The translations under genes and the position numbers were made by a program. From positions 29,888,091 through 29,952,090 of the forward strand of contig NC_053044.1 in assembly GCF_003473485.1 (NCBI RefSeq): a DNA stretch of 64,000 nt, in the 5' to 3' direction. A model generated the notes under the pieces. It made no database searches. It was not told where the DNA came from and saw only the letters and a list, made by a program, of their open reading frames with translations. The stretch comes from Medicago truncatula (Eukaryota > Streptophyta > Magnoliopsida > Fabales > Fabaceae). Positions 1 through 10,728 of this stretch are shown here, piece after piece (position 1 is the stretch's first letter; every line of letters starts with the position of its first letter).

Positions 1-1482
1 CAGCCGACACTCATAGTCATATCATAAAATTCAGATTATATTTGTACTAATACATTACACAACACCTAAATTGAATACTATAGTACTCCTAAAGTAATTG
101 AAATTTGATGAAATTTATACATAGCTTTAGCCATAGCAAAAAGGAGGTCCAACCCATCCCACATGCCATTGTCTACAGTCACATAAATAAACGTAGAAAA
201 CAGTAACACTGTAGGGTATAGTGACCCAAACATACAACATTTTGAACCATATATTTTACGTCCACATTTTAAACAAAACGGTGCACTTGTTCATACAATT
301 AATAGTAGTAGTACAAAAATGGATGGAGTGTGACTTGTAAATTTGGAAAAGTTTTCTAGCTGAAAAAGGGCCCCTACAATATAGTACTACACTAAACTTT
401 TGAATTGTGTAATTGATTTTTTTGAAACTTGGGAAGAATCATCAATCATTAAATCTCAACATATTTTTTTTGCAATTGGTCAGTGAGATAATGTGGTGGC
501 CTCATTAGATTTTGCTCTTTTTTGCATATTTTGTGACAGTAATTTTTTGGATATATCTTTTGCGTGCAAAACTATGTCTGCATATACTTGGACCCTGCCT
601 TTGTCTCTCTAAGGTTAAGGTTTTTTCCCCTTTCTATGGTCCATTATTTGAATGAGTATGGTATAGAGAAATATTTTGCACGGTGAGAGTGATATTGAGC
701 TGAAATAAAATATATAGTAGTGTATATATAGTGACGTTGAAACCATTAAGGGGACAAAGAAGTGAGAAAGCTTGTAAGGGATCAAGAAATCAGAGGACCA
801 AATCCAATAATTGAAAGTGTGGAAAAAGTGTCCCCTGCTATTAAGAGTGGGGTTAATCGTGTAGATGTAGAGTGGTTTTACTTGAACAATGATACTTTAA
901 AATGAGTGTCACATTTGAAGAAGAAAAAAAAATATCCTAAAATAAATGGGATTTCCTATTTTCAATATAATATTAATTATATTTTCTTTTGTCAAAAAAT
1001 GTAAGTATCCAAATTTTAATTAATATTATGTGCATAACATTCAAGTCATTATATTTTTATTTTTTTTACAAAGTCATTATATTAAATAAATTTTTCCTTG
1101 TATAAAATTATCAAATTATAAAATTTTATTTTTTCGTCCTCATTAAAAAAATGGAATGTAGCGTACCTATTACCTACTAGAGTTTACACTCTCTCTCTCT
1201 CTCTCTCTTCTCTCACATTTCTATTAGTATCTCATCCAGTTTTATCACACATTCAACATGTCGTTCTTATCTCTGCTGCACTTATTTTATTCTCGTGTTG
1301 CCTCTTCAACAACCAACATTCTTTTCTATAATACAACATCGTTGATTTTACAGTTAATCGATAAAAATCTACCTTTAACTTGAGTGATACTTACATATCA
1401 AATAAAACACTTAAGACTTTTCGCCCTTTTAACCACTCATCTTAAAATTCATTATTTACATTTACTTCTATTTCTTTGTCAT
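1..1482. other. AT-rich intergenic DNA, no gene seen
   Basis: No open frame or splice-compatible exon stands out on either strand. The only notable element is a short CT microsatellite near 1191-1213. The last part (about 1250-1482) adjoins a LINE fragment and may be its unrecognised continuation. Confidence 0.5.
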
Positions 1483-1790
1483 TTTGTATAGACCCGAAAT
1501 ATTTAAAATGTATAACATGTGGTATGATATGTTATCCAACTTTCACCTCTAAGATAGAAATATTCTGTCTTTTGCTAAAATTGCATTCCATTTGTTATAT
1601 CTTGTTTCTACTCATGCGGAAGTTATACACTTCTAAGGCTTGTCTCAAAGTCTCTAACTTCTTATTTAATTCCTCCCTCGACTCTCCAACCATGACTACA
1701 TCTTCTCGAAAAAAAAAACATACATCACAATGCTAACTCTTGGACGTGTTCTGTAAGTACATCCCAAAGTAAAGTAAAATTATAAGAACT
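1483..1790 (-). mobile_element. RTE-like LINE reverse transcriptase fragment
   Basis: Read on the minus strand, this piece encodes part of a non-LTR reverse transcriptase. Visible pieces include GESREELNKKLETLRQALE, a YNFRMSRNK block, MECNFSKRQ, LEVKVG and HFKYFGSI. These match the stretch just after the catalytic FADD box of plant RTE-type LINEs, from memory of the family. The FADD box itself is degraded, and there are in-frame stops after SRNKI and after EVKVG, so it is a dead 5'- and 3'-truncated copy. An open frame of about 86 codons on the plus strand here is only the antisense shadow. Confidence 0.7.
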
Positions 1791-2607
1791 TAGAGTTAAC
1801 TCTAGGTGTAATTCTATTATTATGAAAAAATTGCTGATGATCCTATCGTGTGACCTCACATCAGTCGAAACCCTCTCATATACATATCCAATAATCCAAA
1901 ATAAAATTTGAAATAACTAAAACCAAAAACTTAATTAACTCACTTTAATTTCATGTATTACTCAAATTTTTGAATGTTTTATTTATGAGACACTCGAAAT
2001 ATGAATGTAGGTGGTATTGTTATTGTACTTGTACTGGCTAGAATGTATCATCAGAGAATGACAACTAAATTGATTATTTACAACTATAACGTATGTCACG
2101 GGTCGTTATTATTGTAGGACTTTTTAAAGAATCCGATGGTTCCTTCAAAGAAAAAAAGAATCTGATGGTGTCATCCTATAAAATAATTTGCTTATTCGTA
2201 CAGAAAAAACAAAAGGGAAGTTGATTTATACGTTTCCTCTCAATCCATTATCCAATTATACTTAATGAAATAATTCTATTTTATTTTATCAAAGATATGA
2301 TATATTTATTTACTCAATAAGTTTTTTAAAAGATGCTCTTCAATTATGGAATATGAATGAAGTACTAATACCATTATTAGTTTATGATACAATACTCTGT
2401 AATACATATCACCGTTAGTTATCTATATCTTAGTTTGCCGTAAATTTTTGTTGTTTTTCTTGCTTTGTCTTATACAACAATCAAATTTTCCTTTGTTTTC
2501 CTGTTAATTATTTTATCAACGATTAAATGCTTCATAGTAGTCAAATTTCAAGCATACCAAGTACTACAATCATTATCTAACATGCATAAATAAATAAGTC
2601 TTGAATT
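1791..2607. other. Intergenic, nothing supported
   Basis: AT-rich DNA without a coding frame, RNA gene or clear repeat boundary. Confidence 0.4.
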
Positions 2608-2617
2608 ATAAACAAGT

Positions 2618-2747
2618 CTTTTTTTTGTCAACTAGCTTAATGACTAAATCTCATATTTTAAATGTGAAGAAGTGAGGTGTCTGATGTTCGAACCCGTCCG
2701 TACATATAATATGTAATATTCATACCAACTGAGTTAAACTCACGGGG
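2618..2747 (-). mobile_element. tRNA-derived SINE with target-site duplication
   Basis: On the minus strand the sequence starts with a tRNA-like head. An A-box-like segment (TTTAACTCAGTTGGTATG) is followed by a B-box-like segment (GGGTTCGAACATC), and an A-rich tail lies at the low-coordinate end. The 10-bp direct repeat ATAAACAAGT flanks it at 2608-2617 and 2748-2757, which fits target-primed insertion. Two shorter relatives lie at 20139-20229 and 55247-55320. Confidence 0.7.
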
Positions 2748-2982
2748 ATAAACAAGTTTATTTTTTATTATTGGGTAAATAAATCTCATTATATTTGATT
2801 TATTTAATATTGTAATTTATTTGTACATACTGTAAGAACTATTTAGGTTATAGATCATGTACTTGAGCTAGATCTTATCTAAACTCTTTGTAGTATAACA
2901 TTGTACATATACGACGTTGCGAATTATGGTTAATGTATATAAACTAAAAAGTTAATAAGGTTTTTGTCCCTATAAATATATA

Positions 2983-3277
2983 CTCTCTCCGTCCCTATAT
3001 ATAAGACCCTTTTGCCAAAATCACGGGAATTAAGATAATAGATATTTGTATTAAAGTTGTTTGTAATCACTATTGTTTTTACAATTTTATCCTTTAAGAA
3101 AGAATGTTAGTTTATGTTTTCAACATGTTATTTATTGTTGATTGAAAAAAAAGATGTATAATAAATATGAGCATGTATGTAAAGAAATAATTAATGTAGT
3201 TGAAAATAACAAAAGAGTCTTATAAAAAGGGACAAAAAAAATTCTCAAAAGGGTCTTATAATTAGGGACGGAGGGAG
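2983..3277. mobile_element. Stowaway-like MITE (Tc1/mariner type)
   Basis: A 295-bp element with terminal inverted repeats. The left end reads CTCTCTCCGTCCC and the right end GGGACGGAGGGAG, and the pairing extends inward through a TATAAGACCCTTTTG motif. TA dinucleotides flank both ends (2981-2982 and 3278-3279), as expected for Tc1/mariner MITEs. There is no coding capacity. A related but distinct element is at 50696-51016. Confidence 0.85.
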
Positions 3278-3279
3278 TA

Positions 3280-4957
3280 ACATTTTCTATTTAGTCATTC
3301 TAATTTTTTTTTAAACACAATAGTCTTCTAAATGTTTTCCATCGGCAAATTAATCATTGTTGATATGAACAATACATACTGTATGCAAGGTCCGAGGTTC
3401 AAACTCCGGTAAAAAAAAAAAAAAAAACCGTTGCAAATGAGGCACTATATAGAGGGAATAAAACTGAAAGATAATATTTTTAGAATGATCAAAACTTATA
3501 TTAAAATAAATTTTTAATCCTTATAAATACACAATTTTTTATTTGTAGTTCTCTATAAAGAGACACATTTGACTTATTTTAAGAGCGATGATTAAACTTA
3601 CTGATGGAAAATATTTGGAGGATCATTGTTTAACGAAAAATGTTGACTAAAAATAAAAAATGGAAAATTTATATGGACTAAAATTGAGGAGTTTAAGAAT
3701 TCTCCTACTAATTGATAATTTATTGAGATTCATGGTAGAATTTCTTGAAATTTAGGAAAATCAATTTATTCTTTCGTCCCGTAATATCTATTGCATTTGA
3801 CTATTTCACAAACTATGCATATTATGAAGAAAAAAAATGATAAATGAAAGAGAGAAAACAATAATTTTAATCAATTGCTCATATTAATTATTGGTGTATT
3901 TTCATTATCATAAATGCTAAGTAAAGAATTATAACTTAAGGGTGATGCATATAACATTAACTATAGAGTATAATTGAAAAAAGCAATTAAAGCTATATTG
4001 GTAACTAAAATAACAATTTTTTTTAGAGAATATTTTCTTAAATGTGATAAATTTTTTGAGACATGGAGTAAGAAATTTAGGGATAAATTTTTGGGACTTT
4101 AACTCCAACATTTGTTGTCGGTCCAAATATTTGGTAGTAGTAAGCAAAGTTAGGTGGAATTTGAGAACCATGTAAATGATATTTGTTGCACTTTGTATTT
4201 TACCCTCAAGGAAAATCATAATGGCAATTGCAAATTGCAAGCAGAGTTAAAACGATAGTATAAAGTTTGATTGATCATATAGGTATAAACGATGTATCTA
4301 TATGTTCATAAATTCTCCTCCTCTAATTTAGATTTAGATACCGAACAATGTTCATGTATTCTCATGTTACGACCAAATGGTGTTATCAATGTTTTAAAAT
4401 GATCATTAGAATTATAAAATGTTAATCATGTTTATCTATCTATTCGGATATGCTATAAAATGCATGCGTGACATTGCTCACTTAGTTTTAAATGCATCTT
4501 TAATATTATAAACTTAATGAGAGACTAATCCTTACAAAGATTGGTATCTTGGTCCTACTGGGATTACAACAAAGATGGCTCACAAATACTATATGATCAT
4601 GTTAATATGGGAATATTAAAGCCAAAAATAAAAGAAAATGAACAATAGAAGCAAAAAAGTGTGACTTAAGTAACCAAAAAAATATTTTTGATTTAAGGAA
4701 AATGTTTTGGGTATATAGTTTAGGTGAGGGGTACCAAACAGAATTTTCGAGATGTAAACAACATAATTGAAAGAAACGAGAATGCTAAGAAATGTTGGAA
4801 GTCAGGCTCAATTTAAGCGTATAGTATCTGCAGCTTCAAACATAAACAAATTGTGGCTAGATGTATTGTAATAACAAGCCTTGTTATCATGTAAAATACG
4901 TACTTGTAATGTGTATAGGTGAGTTCATGCTGAATCTGCAAATTTTGAAAGTGGGAG
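3280..4957. other. Intergenic, possible SINE fragment only
   Basis: No gene is supported. Around 3385-3425 there is a B-box-like GGTTCAAACTCCG followed by a run of about 17 A residues. This could be the 3' part of an old SINE in plus orientation, but I could not define its ends. The open frame at 3929-4240 on the minus strand is compositionally biased and resembles no family. Confidence 0.35.
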
Positions 4958-5490
4958 TAGACATGGCAACGGGCAGATCGGGGGCGGGTTTAAGCATCCC
5001 CGTCCCCGCCCCCGCATCCATGCACCCACCCCCGCCCCCGTCCCCGTCCCCAAACCATATCAAGGGTAAAAATTGGACACCCAATCCCGCCCTCAATGGG
5101 GACGGGTCTCTCGGTCCCACCCCATCCGCGAAAACTCAATTTTTTATAAAATATTAAAAAAATACATATTTTTTTCATTTTTTCATAACAACAAAAAACA
5201 ATAACTATATTAATAATTAAATATCTAATAGATTTTTTTCAAAAGAGCAAAATAATTATAATAAATATGTTTCTAGAGAGCAATAATATATTAAAATGAG
5301 TTGGTACTTATGGAAATAAGATTATAAAATTTTAATAAAGTAAATTTAAAAAATCGGATACGAGGCGGGGTGGGTGTAAGCATCCCCTGCCCCCCTACTA
5401 AAAATTTAAATTTCTCCCACACCCGCACCTGCTTAAATTTGGGGCGGGGACGACCGAGTCTGGCGGGGGCGGGTTTTGTTGCCATGTCTA
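4958..5490. mobile_element. Non-autonomous hAT-like element with GC-rich ends
   Basis: The ends are inverted copies: TAGACATGGCAAC at the left and GTTGCCATGTCTA at the right. Inside each end lies a strongly C- or G-rich subterminal block (about 4978-5130 and 5365-5475) around an AT-rich core. The flanks AGTGGGAG and GGTGGGAT agree at 6 of 8 positions, compatible with an eroded 8-bp hAT target duplication. It has no transposase. Several short open frames here, full of proline or glycine, are composition artefacts of the GC-rich ends. Confidence 0.65.
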
Positions 5491-5715
5491 GGTGGGATTG
5501 AAAAATTTAAAGAATATTATCAGTCAATTTAACTCCTTCATCAAAATAATTTTTTAAGTTTGATTTTATTTTTGTGCAATATTCATTATTATTTTTGGAA
5601 TGTTAACGTAAAAAAAAAAAGTAGAAGATTTCACAAAACTCATAATTGTATAACCAACCTGATCGTGACCCAATCTTTAAGATGATGATAATAAATGAAA
5701 AAAGGTAAAAAAAAT

Positions 5716-5797
5716 CGTCGACAGCAGGATTCGAACCTGCGCAGGCAAAGCCCAACAGATTTCGAGTCTGTCTCCTTAACCACTCGGACATATCGAC
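5716..5797 (-). tRNA. trnS-CGA: tRNA-Ser (anticodon CGA)
   Basis: An 82-nt class II tRNA on the minus strand. The acceptor stem GTCGATA pairs with TGTCGAC, leaving G as discriminator. The D-arm contains GAGTGGTTAAGGAG. The anticodon stem-loop carries CGA in the loop CTCGAAA. A long variable arm (GGGCTTTGCCT region) follows, then the T-arm GCAGGTTCGAATCCTGC. There is no intron. A run of eight T residues directly downstream on the transcribed strand is a normal Pol III terminator. It stands alone, with no other tRNA in the window. Confidence 0.96.
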
Positions 5798-6567
5798 GGC
5801 TTGTTGTTTAGTCTCCGCTTATTGTCTTATTTAAAAGTCTTAATATGTTTTTTGTCAAATTGCATTAGGTAAACCATATGTTATGAGATATTTAAATATT
5901 TTCGTCTCCATTTTACCATAAATGAATTTTGTGAAGACATTTTTTCTCTTTTCCATTATTTGAAATCTTTATTTTATGTTTTTGAAAATTATCAAATTAA
6001 TGATCACTTCCAAGTTCATATTTATATATTAAAATATAGTCTTTTTAAAATTGATTGGCTCTTTTATTTTCACTTGGATATGTATATGTTGGAACAATAG
6101 AGTGTTCCAACAGTATCCTTAAACCTTGATAATGAATGTGCCCATTTTCTTTTTCCCTGGAGAAATGATTTTGCAACATTTTGCACTTACTTTCTTATCA
6201 AACAGCAGCAGCTGACATTTTTCAGTGGCATAGGTATCTAATTTTGTTTTCCTTCTTATGAAACAACTCAATGTTTGTGGCTAAAGCCAGCCCTTTCTTT
6301 TGAATCTTTCATAGTCTTTCCCATTTAATATTTACACCCTTTTATTTCCATGTGAGGGAGGTTCTTACAACTGAAACTGGGTAATAAGCAAAATATAGAA
6401 TTGCACTTACAATTACTAACATCATGAAAATACATTATTATACACAACAGTGTTGAACTGCAAAGCACTACTAACTCATACTCATGACAAGTTATATTTG
6501 CAGTTTCAAGGGATTATTGCATGAGAACATCAAGAAACTAATTGAGTCACACGCAGCGTTGGAGCTT
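5798..6567. other. Intergenic and 3' flank of GILT gene 1
   Basis: No gene is seen between the tRNA and the stop codon of the first GILT gene. The part above about 6360 probably holds the 3' UTR of that minus-strand gene. Confidence 0.4.
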
Positions 6568-9500
6568 CTAGACTTCACCTAGAAAGTTCATCTGGCTCAT
6601 CCATGAGGCGACGGTTGACCTTATTTTCTCCCATGTTGGCATCACTCTTTCCATAACACAAAATGAATGCTTAGCCTTTGCTTCCACTTCTCGAATAGTA
6701 CTAACTCTAATATACGAAGCTTGGGTGCAACTTTTGGGTGCATCCGTGCCTTGATAAGCCTTACAGATATAGGTTAAGAAGTTTTCATAATCCTGAAAAA
6801 AAACAAATTTGCAAATTCATGTGAGTTCCACAACATAATGTTGTGAAAATTTCAAGCACCAAAATAAGTTGTTTGTTTAGGCAGATAGTGAATTGCAAGA
6901 CTAACCTCGTAGAGTGGTTCTCCATCCACAACTACCCATGGAACGTACTTGTGAGGAGGCTGTAGAGCATTTGTTTCATCTGCATACTTTAGCTCCAACT
7001 GCATCAAGATAGTAATTGCTGCTTGTGAGATAAAAAAGTTCAGCCAAACAATGGTATGACTCAAACGCACATCTGTCATAAACTCATATCTTTATTTACC
7101 ATCACAATACATATAAAGAACCTTTTTCAAGTATATCATGAAGAAAGATCCAAGTTAATTAAGAAGCAATGAATTGGTAGATCTGTAGTATACTTTTGTT
7201 GTGGTTGCAGCAAAGAAGCGCTTATCACCAATATTATACTACTTCAGAATTCCGTTGTAAATCAAAAATAGAGGAACCTCTGCTATAGCAGGTTTTGAAA
7301 TTGGTTTAAATGCTTCTTTTGATATATGCCTGATTAGCAGTAGACAAGGATATCACAAAGCTAGATAAAAGCATTGCCACTATCACTAGATTAACCATCA
7401 CAATTTTGCTTGAGATGGCAATTGTTCCTGAATAAACATCAACAATGATATATAGACTCAGCCCATCGATAACATATTGCAAGTTAGGGATATGGAATAT
7501 ATCGAAAAAGGGATTTTGCCAAATTATCATGAAGAGATATAACTGTTCAGAAACTATATTAAATTCACAGTTCTGTTATCGCAAAGAAGCCACGAGTCAT
7601 ATTACACTGATTCATGTCCTGTAAAAAGCAAAGTTATGACTAATTTCTTGAGGTAATTGTTGGATTGGCGTAGGTAAAAACAATTTTTCATTAGTTATTT
7701 TATTTTGTTGACTGAAAGAAAATCAAGCAGTAGATGAGCACAAAACAAATGCCTGATTAAAGCATTGTCCTTAGCACCAAACACGATCCAAGTGAGGATT
7801 GTATCCAACAGACTCTCCAACACACTATTTTCAACCACTTTTTATCATTGGGTGAAATTCAAAGTTGGGTCTGCTCCCTAATCGGTAAGACCTAAATGGT
7901 TTTCACTCTTGAGACTTAAAGAGAGTGTGTTGCTAGTGTCACTTCAATCCGATTTCACATGATAAAACCAGTAACAGCTAGTTGGCACTTGGCATAAGTA
8001 CTGAGTTTTCAATTATACATTCTTCGTGCGATTAGTGTAAATAAAGAATAAAGAAGGCTCCACCATTCTAGTTACTTAAGTTCTATAAGATAGTTTCATT
8101 TAGCAGTGTTAGTAAAACTAAAAGGTTCATACAAAAAATTATAGAATGACAGAAAATGGGAATGTACACAATACTATTATCTCAATGAGAGCACGGTATT
8201 TCAAGGAGAACAAAATAAAATACGAACCTCGTTTCCACGTTCACTACGATAACAATCATTAACAAGTTTTGAATCCAGACCCAGTTTCTCAAAACAAGAT
8301 TCCCACTCTGTGCGCTTACCCTGATACGCCAGATCCTCAACACAATAGATGAAAGAGAAATGCTTTTCCTGCAAAAAGGAAAAAGTCATATAAATAAAAT
8401 ACCTATACGGCTATAATAATGAGATACGTTATAATGAACCAAACGAAAAATCTGATTAAGAAATATCTGCAACATTAAAAAGGCTTAATTGTTACTTTGG
8501 TCTCGTTTTTATCATGTTCACGAAAATTGAATGAACAATGACCTATTCAATAATCAATTTAATTAAGCGTTAATGGCATAACATTTATCATATGAGTGCT
8601 TATGTATAAGCTTTAACAAAAGATAAAATAAAGTCAAATAGTTTTCATATAAGGTATAAGTTATCCTGATATGAAAATAAGCTGAAATCAGCTTATGGAT
8701 ATGTCATAAGCTTTGTCAAACAATCTCAGAAGTACATGTGTCAGTAGGTAAACTCAAATAAGTCAATCCACACAATTCATAAGTCTATAATTACCATGGA
8801 AATAATAAATTACCAAGCAGCTGCTCTTGTTTAATTTTTTCAACTAATTGGGGCTTGGGAGTGTGTTCTCAAGTTCGATTCTCCGGTACCATACAGAGCT
8901 TAATTCTGGCTTTAAATGGCGCCCCACAAGTGGACGGTGGGATTGGACCCCTCAGATTGGTCGGTCTTTGGGCCAGATACCGACTTTTCAAAAAACAATT
9001 TTTTTTTTTACTAATTATCATAGTAGTCCTCATTCTAATTAAAGAAAATTCCCTTCAAATAATTGAGAAAACGGGGGATGGGTAGCTCACTTTAGTTGAC
9101 AACGGAGAAAATACTAACATAACAATTAACATACTAACATGTTAAAAAAGTACAAAAAGAAAGAAAGATGAATGTTAATTTCGGGTTAATCTATTTCATA
9201 GTTTTCACTATTGCTGGTAATCCAGTGTCACATACGTTGTCCGTATTTTGATATTCAGATAACACAATTCAACTGTTAAAGGGGCAAAGAAATTGTTACC
9301 AGTTGAGGCCAGATATCAATAGCACAAGCTTCAACAGTGTTCAACAAACACTCATATGGACCATGCTGCACAAGTCACATGCATCATCAAACTTAAATTA
9401 GTTAATTAATTACTTAATAAGATCAAATATACAAAAATTAAGAACAGGGGAAATTGAAGTGTGTACCTGGCAATCAAAGGTGGAATTACCTCTGAGTTTA

Positions 9501-9724
9501 GCATTACCCCATGGAACAAGTTTAAGGTCAACTATTGAGAGAAGATCATGTTTGAAGATTTTAGGTAGGTAATTAACAATGAAATTGGCACTGTAAGGAC
9601 ACAAACTTTCATAGTATAATTCTAAGGAAACTTTGCTGTGAGATTGAGAAGGAGAGAATAAGGAAAAGAAAGAGATGAATAAGATCAGAGAAAGAGAAAA
9701 AGTGTTTGAAGAAGAAGAAACCAT
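6568..9724 (-). CDS. GILT-family thiol reductase with CPYS active site
   Basis: Five exons on the minus strand join in frame with GT-AG introns: 9724-9467, 9365-9300, 8368-8228, 6998-6906 and 6792-6568, giving 260 residues. The product belongs to the gamma-interferon-inducible lysosomal thiol reductase family, secreted or vacuolar enzymes that reduce disulfides. A signal peptide covers roughly residues 1-28. The family signature CQHG-x2-EC-x2-N-x4-C is complete and spans the exon 1/2 junction. The active site reads CPYS at residues 42-45, so the second cysteine of CxxC is serine (codon AGT; the neighbouring paralogue has TGT). Exon sizes 2-4 are identical to those of the paralogue 4.16 kb away, and the introns are also related, so the pair arose by tandem duplication. 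All exons are open, so I call it an intact gene with altered chemistry, not a pseudogene. Confidence 0.9.
8850..9009 (+). mobile_element. SINE inside intron 2 of GILT gene 1
   Basis: A 160-bp insertion with a B-box-like AAGTTCGATTCTC, the legume SINE body motif GGTCGGTCTTTGGGCC, and a terminal T-rich tail. It is flanked by the 7-bp repeat ACTAATT at 8843-8849 and 9010-9016. The equivalent intron of the tandem paralogue (near 13060-13100) lacks it, so the insertion came after the gene duplication. Confidence 0.75.
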
Positions 9725-10005
9725 GGCTGAACAGTGAACTGAATCTCAAAGTAGTTGAGAAGAATCAGAAAAGAAACTATATTTTGCATACGTGGTACGA
9801 GTAGGACCCAACATTAAACACCTGTACACCATTTTTCTTCTTTTTGGTGTTTTTTTATCATTTTCTCAAGGTAATCTGTGTTTTTTATTTTGTTTACACA
9901 AACCAATGAAATATTTAAATTTTGTAAGACACTTGTAAATAGATCCTTAAATTATAAATATTTAAAATAATTTTTAAGGTTTAGTAAGTTTTTGGATTAA
10001 TAAAA

Positions 10006-10248
10006 GACTTAATTGCACTTTTGGTCATCTATCTTTTCAAAAGTTGCGATTTTAGCCCTCTAACTAATTAAAATACAAAACAATCCACTATGTATTGGAT
10101 CTTTGGCAATTTTGGCCGCCAAAGTGGAAAGATAGGGGGCCAAAACTGCCAAAGATCCAATGCATCGGGGTTGTTTTGTATTTTAACTAGTTAGGGGGCC
10201 AAAATCGCAACTTTTGGAAAGATAAGGGGCCAAAAGTACAATTAAGCC
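10006..10248. mobile_element. MULE-like MITE, 9-bp target duplication
   Basis: A 243-bp element with long imperfect inverted ends. The left begins GACTTAATTGCACTTTTGG and the right ends with the complement of GGCTTAATTGTACTTTTGG. The exact 9-bp repeat TTAATAAAA flanks it at 9997-10005 and 10249-10257. A 9-bp duplication is typical of the Mutator superfamily. It lies between the two GILT genes, upstream of gene 1. It carries no coding sequence. Confidence 0.85.
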
Positions 10249-10728
10249 TTAATAAAAATATATTTAAGGATAAATTATCCCTCAAAACAAAGTTTTTGAT
10301 TCTTAAAAATATAATAACGTATTTAATTTATATGCACTGTCAGTCTAAAGCTATTTTACACGTTCATCCAATCATTTGTCGCCACATTGTTTATTGTGTT
10401 TAAAAACACATGACTTGTCAAGAACATTAAATGATGTAGCAACATATAATTGGACAAATGTGTAAAATAACTTATTGAAATTAAAATCTTTCGTTTATAT
10501 CCCTTACAAACATCGTGTAAATACAGTATACGCAACAATGCATCATGTATCTAACTGAGAAATGGCCAAAATACTGAATTTCACTTACAAACATCATACA
10601 CTATACACAGCAGTGTTTAACTGAGAAAGTACTACTACATCACGACAAGTTTTATTTGCAGTTTTCTATAGATTATTACAAGAGAGCGTCAACAAACTTA
10701 TTCTATGTTACACACAACATTGGTACAT

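Noticed and set aside
1476-1736. 86-codon plus-strand frame
   Set aside because: Antisense of a LINE reverse transcriptase fragment read on the minus strand.
4861-5178. Overlapping proline- or glycine-rich frames on both strands
   Set aside because: They arise from the GC-rich end of a hAT-like element, with no independent gene evidence.
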